Source: Bolinopsis microptera (taxonomy: Eukaryota > Ctenophora > Tentaculata > Lobata > Bolinopsidae). From it: 60,000 nt of DNA. Under the pieces are notes generated by a model that did no database searches, had not been told where the DNA came from, and saw only the letters and a program-made list of their open reading frames with translations. Every line of letters begins with the position of its first letter. Position 1 is the first letter of the stretch. This document shows positions 45,790 through 56,201 of the stretch, piece after piece. The DNA lies in assembly GCF_026151205.1 (NCBI RefSeq), contig NC_087079.1, positions 2,074,028 to 2,134,027 on the forward strand, in the 5' to 3' direction. The translations under genes and the position numbers were made by a program.

Positions 45790-46091
45790 CACAGGGAGAC
45801 TAAAGTGCAAAAAAAACTGCTGTTGACTGCTGCTGACTGCTGCTGACTGCTGCTAACTGCTGCTAACTGCTGCTAACTGCTGCTACAGCTAACTGCTGCT
45901 CACTGCTGCTAACTGCTGCTAACTGCTGCTAACTGCTTCTAACTGCTGCTAACTGCTGCTAACTGCTGCTAACTGCTGGTAAGTGGTAACTACTGCTGAC
46001 TGCTGCTATTGCTAACTGCTGCTGTCGCGCGCGCACCATTTGCAGTGAGCAGCAATTAGCAGCAGTTTCTTTGCACTTTAGTCTCCCTGTG
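45790..46091. mobile_element. 302-bp MITE with an internal 10-bp minisatellite
   Basis: The terminal inverted repeat CACAGGGAGACTAAAGTGCA plus AA appears at 45790 and, inverted, ending at 46091. TCAT sits directly outside both ends (45786-45789 and 46092-46095), fitting a 4-bp target-site duplication. The interior is almost entirely (AACTGCTGCT)n, and the inverted right end carries the same motif, extending the inverted similarity. There is no coding capacity. The class is uncertain: CAGGG-type ends recall hAT, but a 4-bp duplication does not. Confidence 0.8.
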
Positions 46092-46815
46092 TCATGTGTT
46101 GTTTAGTATGCTGTATGGGGAAGTGGTAAAATAAACTGATTACTTCATGATTTACAACTCTTATTAATAAAATGTTATTATTTGTATCGGGAGCATAAAA
46201 TATAATATGCTGCGAAGAAAAACACAACTCTCACCAACAAGTATTGAGACATTACCAAAACTACAAATGCCTGGTACCGACTGTAACCTACAAAGATGTT
46301 CACTGCTAAAAGCCTCGATAGTACGACACCCGGACCAGCAAAGCTGTTAAGCTTTAGACTAATTAAACTACAAATCTATCACATTTATTGAGGACGTTAC
46401 AGAAGGAATCAATTTAATATAGACCAAGGAGTCCTAACTCTCCTCGCGTCCTAAGATGGCCGGGCGTTTCTCTTGTCTCACATACTCTTAAATATCGAAG
46501 CTGTTAAGATCACATCAAAGATGTTTCGCAGCATGTTCCTGACGATCAGTCACTGTCTAAAAGTCGCAGATCTATACTTACAGACAAAGTTTCGTAGCGT
46601 TTTGTCTTTTGATATTGATAATTGCGGTGATGTCTAAAGTTTCAAAATCATGAGTGATGGGATTGTTCGGCGTGATTTTAGTGGTATATTATCTATACTT
46701 TATTTTAAAAGTGACTCTTGTATTTAAAGACTATTACACATCATTTTTTGTTCGATTTTATGATTAAAAACATGAAATAGCCTTTGTCTTGGTCACTGCA
46801 TTAATTTTCAAATCG
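46092..46815. other. AT-rich intergenic sequence
   Basis: No gene or structure recognised. Confidence 0.4.
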
Positions 46816-46900
46816 CGGGATTATTTTATCCCGTGCGGAGAGGATATTTGATTGGATTGGTATTTATAATATACATTTCAAACTACACAAAATCTCTCCG
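46816..46900 (+). repeat. Short repeat, inverted relative to 45165-45247
   Basis: This is the partner of 45165-45247 in opposite orientation, 1.57 kb away. The pair could be two insertions of one small element or terminal repeats of a 1.74 kb element. Confidence 0.65.
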
Positions 46901-49122
46901 GCAGCGGCTTAAAACATTGAAAAGTGACCCTTCGCATGTTTAGAATTTTGATTTGGGCTTTAGATTTTTTATAACTATTATAAATCTCGGAAGTTAAAAC
47001 TAAAAGAGTAGCGTCACTTCAGCAAAACTTGACTCAGACTGCGTCTTTGCGTAGCAACATCAAACATTTATAATTATCGTCCGCGCCATGACTAGCTCAC
47101 ATTTATGCTCATGCTATATTATAACTAATATAACTTTGGTATATGCTAATATAATTTTGGTCGTTATTAATATTTTTGATGCAGTAAAAAGTATCGATCA
47201 GAGAATACTTACATCTTTGTCGTCATCGTCAGATAAAAATCCAAACCTTTACAGTACGGAGCTTATAAAAGATGATGAAAAGAAATAAAACAATAATACT
47301 GATTTAAAATTTTCTCGAGTAAAGCTGATTTCGACTGGCGGTTTTCTAGTAAACATATAAAATACTAAATAAATAGCGATTTGTAAAATGTGAATGTCGA
47401 TACAAAGAGGAGCTTTAAATTTATTCCTTAATTTTGTACATTCTGGAAACAATTTAGAGTGACGAAGGAAAAAAAGAGTACAACTATTCAGTAATTTGCA
47501 CAGCTGTATAAAAATGAGTATTCGCTCACAGCAAGGCTAAGTGATTATTGTTAATCATTAATCAGTGCTAAAGTTGGCGAAGATGAAACTTGTCGAGATT
47601 TCAAAGAAAAATTTAGTAAATTAGTAAAAAAATTCGGCGAAAAAGTTAAAGAAAAGAAATCTGGACCACTGTTAGTAGCATGAAGTATTTGATATCGAAA
47701 ATAGGTGCCCCAAGAAATAGTTAATCGTATATCATAGCACTATTGCATATTGGAGTTATAAGTTATTAGATCCATTGGCTTCTCCACTTCATTTGTTCAA
47801 TGGTTGATCGCCTAATATTGGTAGTGGTACCAATTATAGTGCGCCAGCCACAAAATAAAAGCAGCGTATGGTCACTATTGGTGCTACATGGTGCTTGCTA
47901 TTGGAAGATTGGAGTATTGGGCCCGTAACAATAAAGCCATTTGTTGGCGATTGCTCAATACTAATACTATCCAACGTAATATTATTCTCAAGATGAATGA
48001 GATAAATATCTTGGTAGTTGCTGCAGACTTAGTCGAACAATCAATGAAACAAAAACATTGAATTTGTCACGAACAAAATTTGACAAAATATATATTTAGA
48101 GTCCGCTATGCTTTCCGCTAATTAATGTTAACATTCAAATGTTAACATTCGATGTGATCAAGCCGAAGCCAATGAGATTCGATTCTAAACATTATGAATC
48201 TCCTCCCGACTTAAACCAAAAAGAGTGGGGCGTGACTGCAACGTGAAACTAGAAGTTAAATCATATTTGATACGCATGATCACTTTAACAAGCTCCCGAT
48301 AACTAAAACTCCGTTTATCATCAAAATAGCGTGTTTTGTGATTGATCGTTTAATATCATCGTTTATTGAAGTATAGTAATTAAAGTGCATGTCCCCCCGT
48401 TCATTGAAGTTCTATTTATAGCTTGATATCATTTAATGCCGATACTGGGCGGGTAAGGTGTAGCGTTAACGTATAAACACACATATAATATCCCGACGCT
48501 TTCATTTTCAAAATTGTCTTTTCTCAAAAAAATGTCTTTTCTCATTTTCAATGACTGAAATGAAATAACTTCAAATATTAATGAGTTCTTCTTTCTACTT
48601 TGATTTAAATATCATCCCTTAGCATAAAAGCAGATAAGCAGAAGTACTAGAATACAGTTGTCTAAAGACATTTTTCCACTTAATAGGCCTCACTGAAAAG
48701 CTAAGCTCACTTACAGACATTGACAACATTGACAAAATGGCACTGAAAATACAGAGATTACAGACATTGACAACCGACCCGGCATTGCGCTACGAAGCGC
48801 AGCTCATTGCTTAATGCATTTACTTATTTATAAGACGCGTATCATGCATTAAAAACGCAGTAATCCGTCGCAGGCATCATTGCACCAAATAACAAAAGCG
48901 GATTTTGAAAAGCCACCTGCATCGAATAGCTGAAGCCTAAAGCCAAGGGCGCTCACCATATTTTCTGATCAGAAAGTTACTAAAACAAATAATCTGTCGT
49001 AACATTTATAGATTTATATCTATCTATGTTTCAAGAACTTCCCTCAATCGCCACTAAAACGCAAAAGTCTATCAGACATCATTCTATCATTGCGTCCAAT
49101 AATAAAACAACGCGCTACCTGC
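46901..49122. other. AT-rich region without a supported gene
   Basis: An ATG at 47088 opens 66 codons with one hydrophobic segment and an acidic-lysine tail, but AT-rich codon use and lack of context keep it uncalled. A small hairpin, TGCGCT/AGCGCA, lies near 48786. Confidence 0.35.
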
Positions 49123-49773
49123 ATGACAGCCGTCGGAGTAACGATAATATCGCTTGTTTGTGCGCGTCACTCGTTTAACGAACTAGATTTAAACTTTGAC
49201 TGGATTGAGTTTAAGAGCTACCAGTACCATTCTTCACTTTTGCCAGGTAGTAGTAAAAGTAACGGGCTAACTTTAATAACATAACTTGATGAAACCGGTA
49301 AATATTCTGCTTATATAGTTTTACAGATGATAATGGTCACATGGCCGGGTATTGCAAAGAAATTAACTGTGTAAACTGCAACAATAATATGCGTATAACT
49401 ATAACTATTATTAGCTTCGCTCCAAAGCTAGATTAAAAATAAAAGATTGCCCCTAACCCCACGAATGAATATCGTGAACGTGGAACTGAAATCAATCACT
49501 GCATGTATTGCTAGTACTATGCTAGATCAATCAATTTTAATCAAGTTCGGTCCAGCGTGAGGCTGTCATTAACTAATTGGGGCTTTAACTCTTAAGGTTA
49601 CTCAGCCAATATATCACGTGAGCCCTATGGCTATATTCCTGGTAATTTTTGCAGATACCTGCGAAATGGAAGTTGAGAATCAGATTAATCAATCTGGGCA
49701 GTGTCCATCTGACTGCAATAAAACCCCGAACCAGTGTGAAATATTCCTCACAGTCTATTTCTGCGATTTATAG
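49123..49773 (+). CDS. Small secreted protein, 80 aa, two exons, cysteine-rich C terminus
   Basis: Exon 49123-49246 starts MTAVGVTIISLVCARHSFNE, a short signal peptide, and ends at a donor gtagta (phase 1). Exon 49655-49773 follows aatttttgcag and runs to TAG. The junction codon is GAT. The mature part has an N-terminal acidic-aromatic stretch (LDLNFDWIEFKSYQ) that recalls the start of I29 propeptides of cathepsins, but only weakly. The second exon carries five cysteines (DTCEMEV, SGQCPSDC, NQCEIF, YFCDL) and a sequon (NKT); a further NQS lies just before it. With the shared stop the product would be a complete mini-protein. Alternative ends or more exons cannot be excluded. No family recognised. 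Confidence 0.48.
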
Positions 49774-50780
49774 GAGCGGTTTCTCACCAAATAGACGCCC
49801 TATTGCCAGACGTTGCCGGGGCACCCATCATCTCCTAGCTGGGGCGGCGGTGAGGTTCAATGCAAAGCTAGTACGTACAAACGTGTTACATTCATTACAA
49901 TATTGGCCCATTTTTGCTTTTTAATTTATATCAGATGATTGAGAGGGCTTTCCAGACTCTCCAATTTTTATGTCGCAGCCATACCAAAATTCAAAATATT
50001 CAACATTTTAAAACCCTAAATGGTGCTGGTATAGTGGTAAAGGTTTCATCCTGTCTACGAATAATTAGGAGTGTTGCAATTTATGTGTACTCAGTATAAT
50101 TAACACCATTATGAATGAAACAACATGACATGAATATTTTATTTTGTCCACAGACCAGCTGTTATTTTACGGCATAAACCTGGTACTCAATCTTTTACTC
50201 AGTATACTAAAACTATAAAAGATAATCTAAACCTATCAAATATATGCTTCTGTTTGACTTGTGAATCAGGTCTTCATGAGCATGTAACCCTTAAAAAGTC
50301 TTTAAAATACAAAATAGGCTCCCAAAAGTGGTTTATATTGCAAGTGCATAGTTTTGAATTATAAAATTATAATGATAACGTGGCAGTGCGGATTTAAACA
50401 AGACAAATTAGACAAATTGGTTGAAATTTAAATGATTGAAACTTGTAAGAAGCTACGTGAATTGCACTTCATTTAAAAGTAAAATTTGAGGTACTCAGCT
50501 TTTGTAATGTATTTGTCATAGAACACAATTTACTGTAATTCTATCCTACAAATGCAATAATTAATTTATTAAGGAAGTAAACCGTCTGGAGGAGATGCCG
50601 AACCATGTAAATGATACAGGAATATGTTTTACAGAAGCTTTCACGTAACATATATCAAAATAATCAGCTGGAAGGTAACCTATCAGCTCTTCCTCACGCC
50701 TCATAGTTATATCATATATATTTAATGATCAAGACTTTAAGACTTCTTGTTAAGCCTTGAGGAAGTTTCGCCGCGTTCAG
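49774..50780. other. AT-rich intergenic sequence
   Basis: No gene supported. The long frames after 49774 are other-frame readings of exon 2 and its flank. Confidence 0.35.
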
Positions 50781-50951
50781 ATGACCAACTGTTTAAAACT
50801 AGTCCTAATTATGGGCGTGTGCGTCAGCAATTGCGCTAAGGTGTACCGTTCCAGTTCAGAGTGGTCAGCAAGCAATTGTATACAGCATCGCTGGGTAATG
50901 AGTATTGCCACAGAAAGAGTGGGCTGTCGAAATCTCGACAATGATTATTGA
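50781..50951 (+). CDS. Candidate small secreted peptide, 56 aa
   Basis: The ATG at 50781 sits just after cgcgttcag, itself a possible acceptor. It begins a signal peptide (MTNCLKLVLIMGVCVSNCA). The predicted mature part is about 37 residues, hydrophilic, with two cysteines (SNCIQHRW, VGCRNLDNDY), and ends at TGA. An internal donor-like TGG/gtaatg after CIQHRW could splice it instead. AATAAA occurs at about 51179. No family recognised. Confidence 0.38.
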   Translation: MTNCLKLVLIMGVCVSNCAKVYRSSSEWSASNCIQHRWVMSIATERVGCRNLDNDY

Positions 50952-51582
50952 TTGATAAAGCAAAAGGGAGCTTAAAGTATAGTGGGGCAGTTCGGTTTTG
51001 TTAAATGCGTTATCCCAAACTGTGACTAAACGTTTATATTGATTGACGCTGTGATCATTAATTATAATGTGCTCAATATAAGATCAAGTTAACACATTAT
51101 TTATTGTTCCAAGATTGCAGGGGTATACACTATTATATTCAAGACGAACGAAGCTTACTATAGTAGCAGTACTACTATAATAAACTTACTAGGATAAAGC
51201 CAAATGTCAATTTGTGGTTGTTTCATAGCTAACACACCCACTCTCGCTGTAATGACGCCCTTATGACGAACAATATGGGGCAAGCGAAGAATATAGTTAC
51301 GACAAGAGAGATGGAAATGTAATCCCTAAAAATGATTGGATGAAAAAGTGCAGCAGTTAAAATTTTGTTGGTTTCATATTAGGTTTGTGATGTATATTGA
51401 TGAACTTTACAGCAAAAGACTGACTATCCGGGCTCATTTTCATGTATCTGATCGCAATCAGTATACAGACCTCATCAAATATAGTTGGCCGTTCAGATCT
51501 ATCTTAAAACTACGTAAAACTACAACTCATATCTAAAGCAGGGAAGTGTGAGGAAATCTCTTCCATTTAAATAGCATGTTTA

Positions 51583-51676
51583 AAAGTTAATGATTATGTC
51601 AAAAGTAGTGTCATGGAAGTTGCAACACCATGGTGTTGCAACTTCTGACACTACTTCTGACATAATCATTAACTTT
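51583..51676. repeat. 94-bp hairpin with pre-miRNA-like geometry
   Basis: The left arm starting AAAGTTAATGATTATGTCAA pairs with the right arm over about 45 bp, with one mismatch and one 2-base bulge, around the centre ACCATGGTGT. The length and small bulge resemble an animal pre-miRNA more than the perfect 55-bp hairpin at 38544. A small MITE is the alternative. Confidence 0.85.
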
Positions 51677-52360
51677 GCATTGCTTCTGCATTAGAAGTAA
51701 AATGAAATTGCGAACGTTAAGACTGTCCACGACCAGCGGGAAAAAAGAGTATTTGCACAATTATCGATAATTTTGATGATTTTAACGCAACTGCACTAGT
51801 GCAGGCTGTATCCTTCGATGAACTGGTCAAGTAATTAGCTAGACAATTAACAAGCAGACCAATCATATCTCAGTGGGCAAAATTGTCGGGCCCCCAAGTG
51901 GTCAGCAATAGCATCTATTTATTTGGTGTTATCACGCAGTGAGTGGTGTTTAAAAGGAGATATCATATTCTTCAGAAACAAAACTCTAAATAATGGTTTA
52001 GATGTCAAGATTTAGTTTTGTAACTTTTAAAGTATTATTACCATATTGCTACTCGTATGGGCTGGACCTTTTTTGTTTTTACCACTCGCGTGGTTAAAAC
52101 ATAAAAAAGGTCTTTTGATCACGTCCGGTTAGTTCTCAGGAAAAATGGTAAATTTTACATCTGCTACACAAGGCTTCGAGTAAGGTTAAGTCTTTAAGTG
52201 AATTCTGCAATAACCTCAAAACAGAGGACAGAGTAAAACAAGCAAGGACTCTAGTAATTACAGAGTCTCTCCATGGGGAATCAGTGAAGTCGAAAATAAA
52301 CTAAAGAATTACCGTCCGAACAAAGTTTATCAATTTATCAAAACTGTATAGCTAACAAAA

Positions 52361-52366
52361 TTTATT
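52361..52366 (-). terminator. Polyadenylation signal for the CUB-like gene
   Basis: AATAAA on the minus strand, 265 bases after the stop at 52631. Confidence 0.45.
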
Positions 52367-52580
52367 GAACAAAACTAATTTATACGAACTTAAATTTATC
52401 GAATAAATCTAATTTACATAAACGTGACTCTATTATTATTACGTCTGACATTCTATCAAACATTTTACTCTACTTCGTTATTGTTACAATAAAATATGTT
52501 GTGGGCTAGAATTTGTGAATATAATAGATTTTAATTTAGGTGCTGTACTCTATAATACTGTTCGTTTTAGCAATCAACAG

Positions 52581-52595
52581 TTGGCATCATGACAA
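52581..52595. promoter_or_regulatory. NFI-like 15-mer with mismatches
   Basis: TTGGCATCATGACAA is a degenerate version of the 881-895 palindrome. It also lies in the 3' UTR of a minus-strand secreted-protein gene, 36 bases after its stop. Confidence 0.3.
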
Positions 52596-52630
52596 CTGAT
52601 CAGCCAACTTGGCATGATCACAAGTTTCAT

Positions 52631-55604
52631 TTAAGCCCAGATCCTGTACCAATTGGTTGTCTCATCTTCTGGCAGAACTGCTTTTTTGTTCAATTCTGAA
52701 ATATGTCCGGCATGAATAATTGGAAAATTATCTGGCAAATAAATAAATGGTTCAGCTTGACTTTAGCTTCACTTCATCGCAATATTATGTCAAAGAAGAA
52801 ACTTCAATCAAAAAGAAACGAGAACCTAAAGTATCTAAACATAATTTTGACTACTCGACAGGAAAATTGAGGAGGATCCATATTGGAATTAGTGTGATAA
52901 ATCATTTAACCGATTGTAGAATCTTACCATCACAAATGTTGCACAGATCGTGATCCTCACCCCTCTTCAAGCAGGTGTAAGTGATAGCCCAGCTAGCTTC
53001 GTCCTTAATGTCAACCCTGTCACTTGCGAACCAGAAGCTCACCTGAAAGCGATTTCTTTGCTGGTCATCAGATTAAAGGAATCAAGGGACTGGGAACATA
53101 TTTCTTATTTGGATAAAGTGTTTGATAAATACACATACTAATTACTATTGTCCCCCCCCTTGTTGAGGTGGTAAAATAGTTACCTTGTGGTCCCAGATTC
53201 GAATAGGATAGCTCGGTGTTTTGTCTCCTCGGTATTCAACCTGGAAACAATTTTATTGTAAGGAGATCCTGCGAACTCAGCTTTAAAAAACGAGAACTGT
53301 TTTAATACTTGACCTCCGTTCATATACTCATAAAAATACAACAAAGTTTTTAATGATTGTTTAACTTTAATTATACCTTCGTTAGGCACTTATCTAACGG
53401 ATAATTATAAGTTCACTCACAATAATTACTCCCACAACCTACCTGGATGTCTCTGTGGTTGATCTTGATGGAGTCTCCAGCGTCCAGGTTAAGGTTCTTG
53501 ATGCAGAGAGCAAGATCACAGTTGTCTTCAAGCTCTGGAGGGTACTTCACATCGATATTGTACTGGCAAACGGTCGTCTGGGAAATTAGATGAGTTATTC
53601 TCTGTTTTACTGTACTATGAGGTTGGTTAATGATACATCGTACTACAAGATCGAAGAAGCTTTCACGAGAAGCTGAAGCCTAAACTCGAGGTTTCAGGCC
53701 TCTGATAGTCATATTTCAATTCTACTATCTTCAGCATAATCATCCTTAAATTAGCACTGAGGATATCTGATCTTACCGGGTTATAGTGATCGTGGTAGTT
53801 GTGGCTGAACATCGAGACTGTTTCGTTGTAGAAATAGTAACAGCAAAACTCCGATCGTCCTGTGGATGTGTGGATGTTTATTGCAGTTTTTGACGGATAA
53901 TTGGATATCTAGCTTTAATCTTTATGCTTTCTTATTAATATTACTGTTTCATCTTAAAGAAATTATTTGCTTTGATCGTAACCGGTCTTGATATTGACAC
54001 TCATTCAATAATATCTCCTTGACATGTTAATAAGTATTCGTCAAGGCCGGATAAACAGCGAGGTATAACTGCACGTGAATAGCTTTATTTGGTGCAAAGT
54101 TAAACGTTTGGTTCTTTAATAAACTCTTTAAAGCAGAGCTTCACGTGTTCAACATGTCACTTTATTAAACAGCTCCATCTTTCTTCTAGACCTGTTTATA
54201 GTCTGCCAAGCCAATCTCAACACGTAAAGCAAAGACCTCTGCTTTAATGAGTTTGGTTTTATTTGAACCAAAAATTAATCTTAGCAACAAATAAAAACCA
54301 TTTTATGTGTTATTTTGCTTAAAAAATCTGCCACATTCAAGCATCAGCCTAAACATCGACTTGTTATATCAATATGATTTACAACGACTAAATTTAATTT
54401 AAACACTCCGCTTACAAAAATACAAACTTAACAATAAAAAGATAACTACACTTACCGTTGTTTACATAATGTTCCAGGACTTTGCTGCTGCTACCAAACG
54501 CAAGAAGCGTTGCACCCCTGAAATATGATATGTTACAAAGAAATCCGAGGTGAAATATAAAAAATGTTCGAATATTGGATTTGATGAAAATTTAAAATTT
54601 TGATCAGTCTTCTATCTAAGTACAATTAATAAATTTTTTTACTTCGATAAAATTGTCGCCCAGGAAGAATAAATGGCACCCCCTCCAGGCTCTAAATCTA
54701 ATGGTGGTACTTGTCCTAAACTCCCAACTTGCATCTTGGGAGTTACTACATGGTTACCTAATTAATTTTAAAGCGGGTTGACGCTTCACGCTAGAAGTAG
54801 ACGGTGGCACTAGACATATTCAGTGAAGGATCCAATGCAATATTATTTTCTGTCGAGGTGTTCCTATTTATAATAACCTATTATTATTAAAAAATTTGTG
54901 TTTTTAGGAGAAACATGACAAATTATGAGAATGGCAACAATATTGTTGATTCAAGTAAACTAATATTTACATGGCGGTTGAGTGATCACAGTCCTTCAGA
55001 ATTGAAAATTAAATTTAAATATCATATCGGTAGACTGATAGATCAGAAAACATTTAACTCTTTGACTTTTTAACCAATCTGTCGAGCAATATCAAATTTA
55101 AATTTAGTGTACTTCATAGCACGCGATTTAAGAACTTAAGCCACAAAATATCAAAACTTGGTGACATGACAGGATCTCAGAGTCAGAGCTTCGACTCACT
55201 ACCGTTTAATTCGAAAAAAATCTAGCTAAAGAGTAATTTTAAGGATTAATGTGCTTATTAAAAAAATTGAGAAAAAGAACGTACACCAATTTAAATTTAT
55301 GAGTTTATGGTCGAAGCATTTTTGATTCATAATTTTATTTAAAAATTTTGATTATAAAATTGTCATGACGTCACCATGAACTGAAATTTATATGCTAATA
55401 TGTTCGTTTTTGAAGTTGGCGACTGGATAACCCTTGTTTTAGGAGTGGAGTGACACATTATGTGTGATTACACAAATAATGTGTAACCTCCCTCTTTACA
55501 AAGTCAAGCTTGATACTCGGGGTGATCTAGAAAGCCTACTAGCTCAAGTAATTTAGAAAAACATGCAATAAGAACACCTACCATATGAAGAAGACAGAGA
55601 TCAT
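52631..55604 (-). CDS. Secreted CUB-like protein, 170 aa, seven exons
   Basis: CDS exons: 55582-55604, 54456-54517, 53777-53859, 53443-53577, 53184-53240, 52928-53042 and 52631-52668. Every junction is GT-AG and keeps the frame. The first 19 residues (MISVFFIWGATLLAFGSSS) are a signal peptide, split by a phase-2 intron after only 23 coding bases. The body (about 57-150) has CUB-like features: TVCQYNIDVKYPPELEDNC, then LDAGDSIKINHRDIQV, WDHKVSFWFASDRVDI and SWAITYTC. These match the pattern C...YP....C.W, a G..I strand and a final V.F.SD......W.I.Y strand. A CLKRGEDHDLCNICDED tail and RIWA end follow. One sequon (NET) lies near residue 39. It probably functions outside the cell in protein or carbohydrate binding. 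The splice model is strong; the CUB assignment is by eye and moderate. Confidence 0.78.
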
Positions 55605-55794
55605 ACCCCCTCAAAAGCAGGATCCAGTTGGGAGAAAGTCTACGTCTGAAAATCTGCTGTAAAATCTACACAACTATACAATCGTTCCGTGTACACGCGA
55701 TAAACAAGAGTTATTACACTAGCGGTGAGATGGGAGAGGGGGGAGGGACCTGTATAAACTACCATCGTTTCGTGCTCCTCACACATAAAGAGCC

Positions 55795-56010
55795 CACGTG
55801 CACGCTCACGTGTCTCCCTGGATCATTGCACGTGACACCCTGGAGCAATGGAAATGGAGCTAGAAACCCCGAAAAAAGCAGAGAAATCTTACCTTTCGGG
55901 ATGAGGGTGGGACAAGAGCTGATAAGCACTAGACAGACTCTCTAAAACACGTCTGTTTGAGTCAGATACCCCGATTGTAAGTGAAGGTAAACCCCCGTGT
56001 TTTGCACGTG
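55795..56010. promoter_or_regulatory. Divergent promoter region with four CACGTG boxes
   Basis: CACGTG occurs at 55795, 55807, 55829 and 56005, within the 597-bp gap between the minus-strand CUB-like start (55604) and the plus-strand peptide start (56202). A shared bidirectional promoter is likely. The boxes are bHLH-type sites. Confidence 0.5.
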
Positions 56011-56201
56011 CTGCTATACCTCACGGTATACAAGAACAGCAACACATTTCCCCGTGAGGCGCAACAGCGAAGCTAAGGAAAATGGAGAGTTATAGGTGCT
56101 CTCTAGCTTGATATACACTATACTCTCCGTTACACTATATTTACATTATTGTGTAGATTTCATTGGTCTTTTTGAGGTGTGTTCGGTTGACGACTGTCAA
56201 A

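Larger units (their letters stand above)
50952..52630. other. AT-rich region between two secreted-protein genes
   Basis: It contains a long hairpin (51583-51676), the NFI-like 15-mer at 52581 and, on the minus strand, the 3' UTR of the CUB-like gene with AATAAA at 52361-52366. No further gene supported. Confidence 0.4.

Noticed and set aside
47088-47288. 66-codon ATG ORF with one hydrophobic segment
   Set aside because: AT-rich codon use unlike the confirmed exons, and no promoter, splice or family support. Possible but not called.
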